In this document: piece after piece, positions 26,079-35,892 of the stretch
How the letters are laid out: every line of letters begins with the position of its first letter
How positions within the stretch are numbered: the stretch's first letter is position 1
Assembly (NCBI GenBank): GCA_027459785.1
Contig: DAIDGU010000053.1
Location: 1-64,000 of the forward strand
Direction: 5' to 3'
From: Ktedonobacteria bacterium
GTDB lineage: Bacteria; Chloroflexota; Ktedonobacteria; Ktedonobacterales; JACDGC01
DNA length: 64,000 nt
Translations under genes and position numbers: made by a program
The notes under the pieces: generated by a model
What the model was told of the DNA's origin: nothing
What the model saw: only the letters and a program-made list of their open reading frames with translations
Databases searched by the model: none

Positions 26079-27329
26079 ATGATCGGTATAGCAGACTGTA
26101 ACAACTTCTATGTCTCATGCGAGCGCATCTTCCACCCTCAGCTCGAAGGGAAACCGGTGCTCGTCGTGGGCAATAACGATGGGTGCGTGATCGCGCGCAG
26201 CAACGAGGTCAAAGCTCTGAATATCCCTATGGGTGCGCCCTTGCATACCATCCGTCATCTCGTCAAACAGCACGGCATCCAGGTCTTCAGCGCCAACTTT
26301 GCGCTGTATGGCGACATCAGTCAGCGCGTCATGCAGGAACTGGCGGCCTACGCTCCCGCCATGCAGGTATATAGCATCGACGAAGCTTTCCTGGACCTGG
26401 CCCACGTGCCACATGACGAGCAGGAACGGGCGGCTGCCCACCTCCGTGCGACCGTGCGCCGCAATACTGGTGTTCCCATCAGCATCGGCATCGCCGCGAC
26501 GAAGACCCTCAGTAAGCTCGCCAATGATCGGGCGAAGAAGCTGGCTGGTGGTATACTTTTCCTGCACGACCAGGATGCTGTGGACGATCTGCTCAGGAGA
26601 TCCGACGTAGAGGACATATGGGGCATCGCTGGCCGGCGTGCGACAGCATTACGTAACCTCGGCATCCACACGGCATATGATCTGGCGCAGGCCGACATCG
26701 GCATCATCAAGCGCAAGCTCTCGGTCGTTGTCGCCCGCACGGCGTTGGAACTACGCGGCGTGGCTGCTTTGCCGCTAGAGGCGATGCGTGAGCCACGCAA
26801 AGAGATCTGCGTCTCACGCGCCTTCAGCCACCACGTGCAGGAGATCGCGGCGTTGCGTGAAGCGGTGGCAACCTACGTGACACGCGCCGCCGAGAAGCTT
26901 CGTACCCAACATAGCGTTGCCGGCATCGTCACCGTGTTCCTGCACACCAACCCCTTTGCCGAGGATCTGCCCCAATATGCCGCTCATTGCGCGGTGGCCG
27001 TCGCGCCGACGAACACCACGAGGGATCTCATCGCGGCTGCCCTGCGCGGCATCGATGCATGCTATAAATCAGGATATGCTTACCACAAGGCTGGCGTGGT
27101 ACTGACCAATCTCACAGCGGATCATCTCATCCAAGCCACGCTCTTCGCGCCAGAGACGGACCCACGCCGCCAACAATTGCAGGTGGTCATCGACGACATC
27201 AATACGCGCTGGGGCCGCGATACTATCCGCTACGCCGCGAGCGGTGTCAAAAGGCCGTGGGCCATGAAGCAGGGCAACCGCAGCGCCAGGTACACGACGC
27301 GGTGGGATGAGTTGCCAGAGGCACATTAG
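26079..27329 (+). CDS. umuC: UmuC-type Y-family DNA polymerase V subunit
   Basis: 416 residues, the normal UmuC length. It opens MIGIADCNNFYVSCERIF with the first catalytic aspartate, and has YSIDEAFLDL with the second Asp-Glu pair, the GIAATKTLSKLAND finger segment, a helix-hairpin-helix region (DIWGIAGRRATALRNLGIHT) and a little-finger domain. It performs error-prone translesion synthesis with UmuD'. Such pairs are frequent on plasmids and conjugative elements, where they can raise mutation rates under stress. It is probably translated from the same message as umuD. Confidence 0.9.
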   Translation: MIGIADCNNFYVSCERIFHPQLEGKPVLVVGNNDGCVIARSNEVKALNIPMGAPLHTIRHLVKQHGIQVFSANFALYGDISQRVMQELAAYAPAMQVYSIDEAFLDLAHVPHDEQERAAAHLRATVRRNTGVPISIGIAATKTLSKLANDRAKKLAGGILFLHDQDAVDDLLRRSDVEDIWGIAGRRATALRNLGIHTAYDLAQADIGIIKRKLSVVVARTALELRGVAALPLEAMREPRKEICVSRAFSHHVQEIAALREAVATYVTRAAEKLRTQHSVAGIVTVFLHTNPFAEDLPQYAAHCAVAVAPTNTTRDLIAAALRGIDACYKSGYAYHKAGVVLTNLTADHLIQATLFAPETDPRRQQLQVVIDDINTRWGRDTIRYAASGVKRPWAMKQGNRSARYTTRWDELPEAH

Positions 27330-27455
27330 CGGTCATATCTGGCTGGCTCAATAATTCAGGTCGCAAGCAGGGATCTCCGACAAAGAATCTGCTGCATCCG
27401 CCCATCGTCACTGACACCATTTCCGCAGTTTTCGCAGCATGTGCACCAACAAAGA

Positions 27456-27472
27456 ATGGTGCATGGCACCAT
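27456..27472. promoter_or_regulatory. Second copy of inverted repeat ATGGTGC-N3-GCACCAT, downstream of umuC
   Basis: ATGGTGCATGGCACCAT has the same 7-base arms and 3-base spacer length as the site at 25452-25468. It lies about 127 bases after the umuC stop codon. The remaining sequence between 27330 and 27727 shows no gene. Confidence 0.45.
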
Positions 27473-27727
27473 GCGCACTATACTCCATCCACTTTCCCTC
27501 CGGCTGCGGTGCCGACAGGGATGAAGCTGGTTAAATATGCCCATGTTTTCTCCAAATGCCTCCCCCGTTTCCCATGAGTGCATGATCAGGACAATTTTCT
27601 CCTGAACGTTCCACTGAGCGTAAGCTTATATTGATAGTAAGGTTGGATATATTGCATATCGTTAGGCGATCGCTGTAAACAGGAAATACAACTGCTGGCG
27701 TGAAGTGAGCGCATCAATACCATGCTT

Positions 27728-27936
27728 CCACTTATAGCACTAAAGAATCTTTGTGGGGTGTTCTAAATATCGGCAGCGATTTTCGTGGGGTCTGCTAAAA
27801 ATGGTTCGTGGGTTGCTCTAAAAACGGTTCGTCGGGTCTGCTAAAGCAGTTCGCGGGTTGCACTAAAGAATGTTCGTGGGATACACTAAACGACTCTTGT
27901 GGAGTCTGCTAAAGATCGTTCGTGGGGTCTACTAAA
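27728..27936. repeat. Iteron array, candidate replication origin
   Basis: Eight direct repeats with consensus TTCGTGGGGTCTGCTAAA (18 bases) start at 27750, 27782, 27805, 27828, 27850, 27873, 27896 and 27919. Seven are spaced 22-23 bases apart, about two helical turns, so a protein would bind them on one DNA face. The CTAAA end and the GTGG centre are best conserved. A degenerate ninth copy, ending GCACTAAA at 27745, lies upstream. The array sits about 160 bases before a Rep-type initiator gene, the standard layout of an iteron-controlled plasmid origin. Confidence 0.85.
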
Positions 27937-28093
27937 GCCTTGCGAGCCAGATCCTTTGGTACCGCCAAGGGTAAACGGTTATTTGTCAGAAGAGATAAGT
28001 AGTTTTAGGAGAATAGAATCATGTAGAATAGATAGAGTTGACTAAGTTGGCTGATCATCCATCTCTCTGTTGTTGAAGGGGAAGGGATAGGCG

Positions 28094-29875
28094 ATGTCAC
28101 AAGCAAAAGGTGGCTCTTCGCGCAAAGTGAAAGGGCAGGATCAACACTTGGTGAGTACGCCGACGTTGTGGGATGTACTGGATCCTTCACAGATGGATCG
28201 CCAGCCTGATGAGAAAACTGAGTCATCTGTAGCGGGACTTGCGAGTCCCATCATCGGTGCTGTATCAGACATCAGCAGCCTCGTCGGCTTTTACGATGGG
28301 ACGTTACCGCGTTTACAGGCTCCTTCGCTCGAAGATGAGGTGGCGTTTCGACGACGGATCATTGCTGAGGCGCATGATGGCCAAATTGCCCTTGATGGCC
28401 TCTATTTGCGCGTTGGCTCGCAAGCCCATGTCGGGCGCGTACCGGAAGGCGAGATCATCGATGGCTCGCGCTGGATAGCGCGCCACAATGATTTGACCTG
28501 GGAAATACCGCTCGATGCACTACCAGTGCGTGAGCAACTCGAACGTGAAGCTGAAAAACAACAGATACCAGTTGAACAGGTATCCGACCAGCTTTTACAG
28601 ACGACGGTCATTGACGTGGCCGAACGGCTGGTGGGTGCCTATGCTGCGCGTGTCATGCACGGCTTATATCAAGCGGCAAATGATTGCTGGCGCATGCCTA
28701 TTTTTCGGCTGGATCTCAACTCTTTTTTGACCTTACTGGGATTAACCCCCGATAAGTATGGCCATCACCGGGGCGAGGCGCGTGCTGAGCTGCGCGATAC
28801 CTTGCAGGCGCTACAATCAGTTAATCTCATCTGGGAAGGTGGGATTTACGAAAATGGCGAGCGTATCTTCCGCCAGATCCAGCGCCCGCTAATCAGCATC
28901 CTCGCCACCGACTATCGGGAGCGGGAAAATCCGGGAAAAGAACGCCGGCGGCCCTCGCACGTGATCGTTGCTCTTGGTTGGTATCAGGGTGTGCGCCGGC
29001 CCGATGGGCGACCAGGCACCGATTACATACGTATTCAGCGGTTGCGCCCTGGGCTGGGCAATGCGTCGCATCATCGCACCGATGACGCCCTTGGTAGGCG
29101 CTTGCTCATGATCGCGCGCTATCGCCTGAACGAATTGGAGCGGCGCAAAGTTCAACTCGAACCGACGGATACGGTTTCGGTAACGCTCACCCGGCGCGTT
29201 GCGCTGGAACGTGCCGGCATCACCACCACGAATGTGACCTGGCAGCGCAAGACGTTAGAAAAAGCCCTCAACAAGCTCATCGCCGCCGGGATCGTGGTCT
29301 CCTTCGAGCAGATTCCCGCCAAGCCGGAGCAGAGCTTTGCGATTCATGTTGCGGTGGCTCCTTTAGTGGCGATTGCCCTGTCGAAGAGCGAAGAGGAAGA
29401 CTTGCACGCTGAAGAGCAGGCTGCGATACCAGCAGATCTGGATACGCTGGATGAGACGGAGATCGTGGCAACCGAGGAAACCTTACCGGAGTTTACTATG
29501 CCAGCGATACCCAATTGGCCCCCCTCGGATACACAATCCCCCCCCTCAGCGGCGGATAGCATCTATACGCAGCAGTCGTATTTAGGGCTGGCCCAGAGTG
29601 TTCTCGCGCTCTTGAAAGAGGGCAGCCGTGGTGTGCCGGCTATGTATCACTATCTGTCAGGCATGCAAGCCTGCTGGATCATCAAAGCGCCAGCAAACGA
29701 GGCGAAAATCGAGCAAATGGCTCCCGAAGTCTTTGTGTTACTCACGAAAAGCGCGACAGTTGCCCGCCACGTGCGCAAATATGTTTCGAGCGACCTCGAA
29801 CCATACGCCCGGCAGATGTATAAAGCCTTTCCGCGCATCGACGTTGTCTTATTGCCGAAAGATCTGCCAGCCTGA
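28094..29875 (+). CDS. Plasmid replication initiator (Rep-like)
   Basis: 593 residues with an AGGGATAGG ribosome binding site. Residues about 190-450 look like tandem winged-helix domains of a replication initiator (IFRLDLNSFLTLLGLTPDKY; RAELRDTLQALQSVNLIWEG; RLLMIARYRLNELERRKVQL; KTLEKALNKLIAAGIVVSFE). N- and C-terminal parts are not recognised, and the C-terminal third after residue 460 is acidic and proline-rich. The assignment rests mainly on its place directly after the iterons. It would bind the iterons, open the origin and control copy number. The gene is followed by a perfect 16-base-stem hairpin. Confidence 0.75.
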   Translation: MSQAKGGSSRKVKGQDQHLVSTPTLWDVLDPSQMDRQPDEKTESSVAGLASPIIGAVSDISSLVGFYDGTLPRLQAPSLEDEVAFRRRIIAEAHDGQIALDGLYLRVGSQAHVGRVPEGEIIDGSRWIARHNDLTWEIPLDALPVREQLEREAEKQQIPVEQVSDQLLQTTVIDVAERLVGAYAARVMHGLYQAANDCWRMPIFRLDLNSFLTLLGLTPDKYGHHRGEARAELRDTLQALQSVNLIWEGGIYENGERIFRQIQRPLISILATDYRERENPGKERRRPSHVIVALGWYQGVRRPDGRPGTDYIRIQRLRPGLGNASHHRTDDALGRRLLMIARYRLNELERRKVQLEPTDTVSVTLTRRVALERAGITTTNVTWQRKTLEKALNKLIAAGIVVSFEQIPAKPEQSFAIHVAVAPLVAIALSKSEEEDLHAEEQAAIPADLDTLDETEIVATEETLPEFTMPAIPNWPPSDTQSPPSAADSIYTQQSYLGLAQSVLALLKEGSRGVPAMYHYLSGMQACWIIKAPANEAKIEQMAPEVFVLLTKSATVARHVRKYVSSDLEPYARQMYKAFPRIDVVLLPKDLPA

Positions 29876-29894
29876 CGAGGGAGGTATGTGGATT

Positions 29895-29935
29895 GCTCGT
29901 AGCGGTTTTAGTAAACACATAAAACCGCTACGAGC
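29895..29935. terminator. Strong symmetric hairpin after rep
   Basis: A perfect 16-base stem (GCTCGTAGCGGTTTTA with TAAAACCGCTACGAGC) around a 9-base loop. The A/T-rich inner part resembles a bidirectional terminator between rep (plus) and drmB (minus). Confidence 0.7.
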
Positions 29936-30023
29936 CTTGGTAAACTGGTATTTATCTATGATTTATTTTTCGGGAATATGATAGTGGTTTTACTCCTGGT
30001 CTATCAGGAGGGACAAGCCCTCC

Positions 30024-31883
30024 TCATCTAAAAAATGCCGTAAATTCTTGGTCCACCGTCCGCACCAGCACCGAGCGATCAAGATACTTGTTGCCGCGTT
30101 CACATGACGTTTCAGGTGCGAAGAGGCAGGCATGGCAGGCGGCGGCATGCAGGGCCAGCGCGTCACCTTGGGGATGATGTTCGGCACAGAGCGGATCAGA
30201 GGCGCACCATTGTATCTGTTCAAGTGCGCCGGCGAGATGCCGCTGTAATTCCGCCGCCTGGCCCAGATGTACCAGGCCACCCAAGGTGCCTTCGCTATCA
30301 GGTGCGGCGGTGTACATCAGGATGCCCGCCATTGGCCCGTCGTCGGCTTCGGGGTCCAGCGCATAAATGCGCTCGCTCAGGCTCGCGGCAGCGTAGCCGC
30401 AAGTCAGGATGACCTGGCGCATCAGGGCATGCGCGAAGGAATGCAGCAGTACATAGCGCAGGCCGGGGTAGGGCATATGCGTGGGATTGATCTGGCGCTG
30501 GCGGCACCAGGCCAATTGTGCCTCACGGAATTGCTGGCTCAGTTCATGGGCCGCCTGGTTCTCGATCAGCCAGCTTTGGACCGCCGACTCGTGGAATTGT
30601 AGGAAAATACCCTCGCCGCGCACTTCGTTGGCCGGCACCCAGGTTGTTTGCGTATGCGCCAAAGGTGCCCATTGCACCATCGTATCCTCAGATACCTCGG
30701 TCAGGTCGTCGGGGGCGATGATGCGCGTGAAGCCGGCCAGCGCGCTCACCTGGCGCAGCCGCTCGGCCACCACCACCCGCTCGATGGTGCCGGCGAATGC
30801 CCTTGGCACTTCCACGGCGCGAATGCGAAAATCACGATCTTCAGGGGCGTGGTCGGGATCAATGAAGAGTCGCCATTCTGGTGTTTTGAGGTTGCCGCCT
30901 TGTTCGTCCACCGGAGCAAAAACAAGTTGGCTGCGGGTGAGCGCATTCCAGATATCCGCATCGCTATACTCGGTGAAAGCAGATAAGCCGCCACCTTTGC
31001 GCATCATATACAAGTCGCGTTCGCTGTTCACTTCGTCCATTATGTCGGCATGCTGTTTGATGAGCTGTTCGAGATGATCCTCGGCCTTGGGCAGCGACAG
31101 AACGGTAAATCGGGTAGAGAACCAGCTATTCGACGCGCCGGAGGCGATCGTTTTCAAGGGTTGAAAACATGGCTTATCAGCAAAGCTCCGCAGGTGCGGC
31201 CAGCGCCCGCGACATTGGGGTAAGCTTGCTTGCGCAGCATCGCCAAAGGCATCGACAAGAAAACGCCCTGCCTCACAGGTTGCGCAGTAAATGAAAATAT
31301 CAGCGGCTTCACCGGAGGCTCCAGCTTCACGGAACGTAAGTTTGGCTTTGCAGGTGGTGGGGCCACGATGCACAAAGAAATCCCATGGAAAATCATCGAG
31401 GTGGCCGTGTTCACACGCCACCAAAAAGCGTGCAGGCAACACGTTGGGTGGCGCGGTGGCCTTGGAACAATTGGTATGTACATAGCGCGTCTTTTCGATG
31501 CGCACGGGGTCGTGTTTGAGCTGGAACAATTCCGATTCGAGCGGTGCGAGCAACTGACACTTTGGACACACCATCCAGCGGGGAAAGGTGGCCACAGGTA
31601 CGCCTGTGATGGCGTCACTGCCAAAGGCATCGTCGCTGGTGCCGGTTCGCTCCGGTTGGGCGGGTGGCTTATAAAGCGTCTGGACCTGCTCGCCCAGCGC
31701 CGTGCGCACAGCATGGAGCAGGCGTGGTTCCGTGATCATTTCCATGCGCTCGGTCTGCCAGTGATCCAGGCCCATCACCATCACGGAAATATTGGGCAGA
31801 TCGACGACCGCGCCCACGCCGAAGGTCGTCAGCAATTGACTGGGGCGCAACGCGCCCACCCGTCGTTTTTCCTTGCCATTCAT
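30024..31883 (-). CDS. drmB: DISARM protein DrmB (DUF1998)
   Basis: 619 residues from the ATG at 31881-31883, which overlaps the drmA stop codon (ATGA). The start MNGKEKRRVGALRPSQLLTT matches the conserved N terminus of DrmB/DUF1998 proteins. The C-terminal DUF1998 domain contains LHSFAHALMRQVILTCGYAA and a cysteine cluster (CASDPLC, then CHACLFAPETSC) likely to bind zinc. In DISARM, DrmB forms a complex with DrmA that loads on unmodified or 5'-overhang phage DNA. This is the last gene of the minus-strand DISARM operon here; no phospholipase-D drmC follows. Confidence 0.88.
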   Translation of the reverse strand: MNGKEKRRVGALRPSQLLTTFGVGAVVDLPNISVMVMGLDHWQTERMEMITEPRLLHAVRTALGEQVQTLYKPPAQPERTGTSDDAFGSDAITGVPVATFPRWMVCPKCQLLAPLESELFQLKHDPVRIEKTRYVHTNCSKATAPPNVLPARFLVACEHGHLDDFPWDFFVHRGPTTCKAKLTFREAGASGEAADIFIYCATCEAGRFLVDAFGDAAQASLPQCRGRWPHLRSFADKPCFQPLKTIASGASNSWFSTRFTVLSLPKAEDHLEQLIKQHADIMDEVNSERDLYMMRKGGGLSAFTEYSDADIWNALTRSQLVFAPVDEQGGNLKTPEWRLFIDPDHAPEDRDFRIRAVEVPRAFAGTIERVVVAERLRQVSALAGFTRIIAPDDLTEVSEDTMVQWAPLAHTQTTWVPANEVRGEGIFLQFHESAVQSWLIENQAAHELSQQFREAQLAWCRQRQINPTHMPYPGLRYVLLHSFAHALMRQVILTCGYAAASLSERIYALDPEADDGPMAGILMYTAAPDSEGTLGGLVHLGQAAELQRHLAGALEQIQWCASDPLCAEHHPQGDALALHAAACHACLFAPETSCERGNKYLDRSVLVRTVDQEFTAFFR

Positions 31884-34800
31884 GCCTGTGCCTCCGTCGG
31901 GGGAAGGGGTGCGACAAACCAGGGTCGCTCCGCATCGCGGGCCATATTCAGGTGGTCTTCCAAAATCAAACTGACCTCCGCTTCGACATCGCGGAGGGAA
32001 TCCAGGCAGGTAAACTGGTGCCAGCCCCGTTCCTGGGGATGATGAAGCAGAGCGCGCGTTACGCCGTCTTTGACGGCGGCATAGCCAAGTTGCGCGCCCC
32101 CCGCCAGCCCATCCACCAGATTTTGCCAAGCGCCCGTGCGTTTATCTAACTCGCTGCGCACCAGTTCAGCCATGTCACTATTCTCGGTGACGATGCGTGC
32201 GCGGGCTATGATCGCCGCGCAGTGTTCCACCAACTCCAGCGGATGTGCCGGCGCGTGTTCGGCTCCTGTGTTCGCCATCAAGCGATCATCCAGCAGGCGC
32301 GTGAGCGTCACCAGCAGGGCTGAGAGGCCGCGATCCAGGGCGCGCGGGGCAAAGGGGGTGACAGAAAGCGCTTCCACATGCGCATCGAAGGTGGCGTGAA
32401 AATGCTCGAAATGCTCGTAGTGCGACAGATCGCGCGGGCGGTTCCAGTTGAGAACGGTGCAGACCAGACTGGGGAGCGCACGCCCGACGCGCCCTGTCGC
32501 CTGGATGTATTCGGCGGTGGCTTTGGGTTGTCCTGCTACCACCATCAACCCCAGCCGCTGCACGTCCACGCCGACGGAGAGCATGTTGGTCGCCAGCAAC
32601 ACATCCACAGGCCGCGCGGCATACACGGTAGTGGGTTTGGCTGTGTGTAGCGCACCATCAAATGGTTTTTCTAATTGATCCAACACCTGGGGAATCTCAG
32701 TGGCAGAACGGCGCGAGGTCAATTCCTCGACTTTCAGCGTGGCACGGCGGGCCAAGCCACGGTCAGCCATGCGCTTCAAGCGGGTGTTTACGTCGTCATC
32801 CACCAGGCGCTTCATGCCGGCTAATTCGCGGACGGAATTGAAATAGCCGACGAGCGTCATCCAGGGATCGACCGCCTTGCCGTATTTCTCATACAGGCGT
32901 TGCGCGGCGGCCAGATAGGCGACATAGACGCGGATGAGCGTGCGCTTCAGTGTGTGGCCGGGCGCACAAATGCCCACGTAGCGCCGGCCTGGTAGTTCAT
33001 CTGACGGTGCTTGCTGGTGTGCGAAGAAATTATCGGCGGCATCCACGCCCTGCGGCGGAAAGATGTGTACCTGGCGCGCGAAGATCGCGTGGATCTGTTC
33101 TGGCGCGTGGCGCACGGTGGCGGTGGAAGCGACGACCTTGGGCCGCACCGGCTGCCCCTGGTGGTCCCACGTCGCCAGGCGATCCACTGCCGTTTCATAG
33201 AGGCCGACGAGCGTACCCAGCGGCCCGCTGATGAGGTGCAATTCATCCTGGATGATGAGATCTGGTGGACGCAAGGGAGCGCGCGGTTCCGTCCGGACGC
33301 CGGGCAGGTCGCCCAAACGGGGATGCGCCGTGCAACACAGATCGGGTGGCAGACCGGCGGCCACATAGCCATGCCGCGCGCACCAGCCACTCACGCGGCC
33401 AAAGAGCATCCCCGTCGCGCCGTTCCAGGGCATCTGAGCGAATTTATCGACGGTGGCGATGAGCAGCGCGGGCAACAGGCGGTAAATATCTTCGTCCACC
33501 ACCAGCGCGGGCAACCCGTCTTCCGGTGCCAGGCGCTGGCTGAACGGGCAGTCGCCGGTGGCATCGCCACAATAGATGATCGTGCGTCGCCGCCCGCTTT
33601 TGTGGGTATAGGCTTTGATGTCGCGGCTGGGGTCAATGGCGGTGCCGCACCAGGGGCAATTCGGCAATTGCGCGGGCGTTCCCAGCCCGCCGATGGTGCT
33701 GCCGCGCTGCCAGGTGCCGTGTTCGCGGTTTTTGAGAGCAGTATCGCTCTGGTCGTTGGTGTTGGGCGTGGTGCGGCTGCCCACCCACAGCCCCAGGCGA
33801 AAGGGCGTCGTCCCCCAGCGTGCAGGATCGTCGCGCCGCAGCATTTCGCAGGCGCAGATCAGCGCCGTCGCGCGCTGGAATTGTTGCAGTGTCAGCAGGC
33901 GCAGGGTATAGCGCATCAGCACGGCCACGCCATCGCCGCCACTGGGCGCGCCTTGCCGCCGGCGCAACGCCAGCGTATAGGCCGTCAGGCCCAGGTACGC
34001 CTCAGTTTTGCCGCCGCCGGTGGGGAACCAGAGCAGATCCGCGATGGCATCCGGCGAGGCGCTGCGGTCGGGGTGGAGCGGATCGGTCAGGCCGGGCAGA
34101 TTGAGCAGGATGAAGGCGAGCTGGAAGGGGCGCCATGACCGACTCAGTGGCACGTCGGCATCTGGTGGCGCTGGCTTGCCCTGGCGCACGGCTTCGGCCT
34201 GGATGGTGTGGATGCGTTGTTGCCACATGGCGGCGTTCATGAAGCGAAACGCTTCCGCCGCCAGTGCATCGCGCCCCAGCAGATCAATGCCGGCCTGGAT
34301 GCGCGCGAGGGCGGTGCGGCAATTGGCGAGGGTGGCCTGGGCGGTCACGGCGAATTCGGCCAGCCCGTCTGTGCCAGCGGCGACGCGGGTGGCCTGGTGG
34401 GCGATCCAGGCGGCATAGGCGCTGGTGAGCGGCGCGAGCAACGCCGACAAGGCGGCGAGATCGCATTCGGCCAGCGCGCGCATATCCATTTCCAGCCCGG
34501 CGAGATCGGCCACATCCGGCAGGGTGCGGCCCACGTCATATTCCGGCACCACGCGCGTGCCGACGGTCAGGGCGCGCGTGGGATCAGCGCCGGCGCGGGT
34601 GACATGCACGCCCACGCCATGCCCCACGGCGAATTCCACCTGCCGGCGGAAGCGCAGCTTCAGCGCAGCCTCTTCGCTGAGCGGATCATCTGGCGGCGGG
34701 GCGAAGGATTGCGGCACGTGGCGGCTGAAGATAGCCGCACCATCCGGCGACCGTGCGCTCAATTCTGGCTGAAAAAGCCAGGCCGTATCTTTATCGATCC

Positions 34801-35458
34801 GGCGCGGCAGTTGTTCATTGACAAGATGCAGGGTGATGATCCAGGTGCCATCCAGGCGGCGCACCAGACCGCGCACCTTCACATCCGGTGCGGCGGGGTC
34901 GGGGGCGAAAGGTGTGATGGGACCGCGCTTGATGGGGATGATCTGCGCGCCGCCCATCGGCTGGCGGTGCCAGGGCGGGCGCTGCTTTTCCCCAAGGGGC
35001 ATGTCGCGGGCGCGGTCATAGCGCCCCCAGGCGGCGCGCACTTCCAGTGCCGTTGCCTCACCTGCGACGCAACACGAAAAGCCGAACGATGACGGCAAAA
35101 AGCCCTGGCTGGCGGGGAGTTTCACGTCAACTTCGTCGTCATCGTCATCCGCCCCGTCTGGCCCGGCCACGGCCAGCGCATCATCCGCCAGTTCCAGCGC
35201 CAGCCCGTCGGGCGGCTCCGGTGGCGCAGCGGGGGCTGGTGTATCCGCCTCCTCTGCGGCATCGCGGCGGGGCGGGGCCAACATCCCGACGAGATAGCGT
35301 TCATAGACGTGGCGCTCCGTGACGATTTCTTCCGCGCCCCCGGCTGGCCCCAGCAATTCCTGCACCACCAGCCGGTGCAATTCGTCGCGTAGCGCGCCCG
35401 CGCCGGGGATCGCTTCCTGCAAGGCCGTGTTGGTGGGTGGGGTCTGGGGATCGTCCAT
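31880..35458 (-). CDS. drmA: DISARM helicase DrmA
   Basis: About 1,192 residues (ATG at 35456-35458 with AGGAGG upstream; a GTG three codons earlier is possible). SF2 helicase: Walker A PTGGGKT at about residue 480, DELH box at about 740, motif III VASTATVRHA, motif V ATNMLSVGVDV and motif VI EYIQATGRVGR near 990. There is a CPWCG zinc knuckle near 605. The N-terminal VYERYLVGMLAP and acidic linker fit DrmA. With DrmB it senses and blocks incoming phage DNA. GC content and codon use are visibly higher than in the ubiquitin-like module immediately upstream. Confidence 0.9.
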   Translation of the reverse strand: MDDPQTPPTNTALQEAIPGAGALRDELHRLVVQELLGPAGGAEEIVTERHVYERYLVGMLAPPRRDAAEEADTPAPAAPPEPPDGLALELADDALAVAGPDGADDDDDEVDVKLPASQGFLPSSFGFSCCVAGEATALEVRAAWGRYDRARDMPLGEKQRPPWHRQPMGGAQIIPIKRGPITPFAPDPAAPDVKVRGLVRRLDGTWIITLHLVNEQLPRRIDKDTAWLFQPELSARSPDGAAIFSRHVPQSFAPPPDDPLSEEAALKLRFRRQVEFAVGHGVGVHVTRAGADPTRALTVGTRVVPEYDVGRTLPDVADLAGLEMDMRALAECDLAALSALLAPLTSAYAAWIAHQATRVAAGTDGLAEFAVTAQATLANCRTALARIQAGIDLLGRDALAAEAFRFMNAAMWQQRIHTIQAEAVRQGKPAPPDADVPLSRSWRPFQLAFILLNLPGLTDPLHPDRSASPDAIADLLWFPTGGGKTEAYLGLTAYTLALRRRQGAPSGGDGVAVLMRYTLRLLTLQQFQRATALICACEMLRRDDPARWGTTPFRLGLWVGSRTTPNTNDQSDTALKNREHGTWQRGSTIGGLGTPAQLPNCPWCGTAIDPSRDIKAYTHKSGRRRTIIYCGDATGDCPFSQRLAPEDGLPALVVDEDIYRLLPALLIATVDKFAQMPWNGATGMLFGRVSGWCARHGYVAAGLPPDLCCTAHPRLGDLPGVRTEPRAPLRPPDLIIQDELHLISGPLGTLVGLYETAVDRLATWDHQGQPVRPKVVASTATVRHAPEQIHAIFARQVHIFPPQGVDAADNFFAHQQAPSDELPGRRYVGICAPGHTLKRTLIRVYVAYLAAAQRLYEKYGKAVDPWMTLVGYFNSVRELAGMKRLVDDDVNTRLKRMADRGLARRATLKVEELTSRRSATEIPQVLDQLEKPFDGALHTAKPTTVYAARPVDVLLATNMLSVGVDVQRLGLMVVAGQPKATAEYIQATGRVGRALPSLVCTVLNWNRPRDLSHYEHFEHFHATFDAHVEALSVTPFAPRALDRGLSALLVTLTRLLDDRLMANTGAEHAPAHPLELVEHCAAIIARARIVTENSDMAELVRSELDKRTGAWQNLVDGLAGGAQLGYAAVKDGVTRALLHHPQERGWHQFTCLDSLRDVEAEVSLILEDHLNMARDAERPWFVAPLPPTEAQA

Positions 35459-35654
35459 CGAATGCACGCCTCCTGTGCGATGTCAGCTTGTGTTGCTTAT
35501 TGTATAGCACGCGGCTTTCTGGCGCTATAGCCCGTTTGGGGTAACGTGCAAAACATGAGTTCGTTCTTCATCAGGATGACAGGGACTTCTTGGCCCTGCA
35601 CGGCGAGCATTTTCTGCGCTATAATGAACACACATAGAGGAAAGGGGCGGTGGT

Positions 35655-35810
35655 ATGCAACGTCACTACAAAGCAGCCCCGATCGTCGAGGCGCTCTGCG
35701 ATTTTCGGTTCGATGAGCGCGGCCCATGGGATCAAACAGTACGCAGCTGTAGTTTTACAAATGTTTACTTTGATAAAAAAAACCTTGTGCAAGTAGGTTC
35801 AAATTGGTAG
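35655..35810 (+). pseudogene. 5' remnant of a TIGR04255-family gene, truncated at the module boundary
   Basis: After GGAAAGGGG, an ATG at 35655 opens a frame reading MQRHYKAAPIVEALCDFRFD then ERGPWDQTV. This is the conserved start of TIGR04255 proteins (hydrophobic PIVEA, F-x-F, then Trp-Asp). After about 31 codons, at roughly 35745, the base composition drops to AT-rich and the frame runs into unrelated sequence, stopping at 35808-35810. The rest of the family (usually about 250 residues) is absent. The junction probably marks where the plus-strand module was inserted. Confidence 0.6.
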
Positions 35811-35892
35811 AATTGAATCACCGTTGTGCCTGATTTCATGTTAAACATGCAACTGCAAAAAAGTCATTAAAAGTAAAAAGGTGGGTCAATAC

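Noticed and set aside
27750-27936. CRISPR-like interpretation of the direct repeats
   Set aside because: The spacers are only 4-5 bases and the period is 23 bases, which fits iterons, not a CRISPR array.
33011-34138. Long plus-strand open frame (375 codons)
   Set aside because: Antisense to drmA, in a high-GC gene where long shadow frames are expected.
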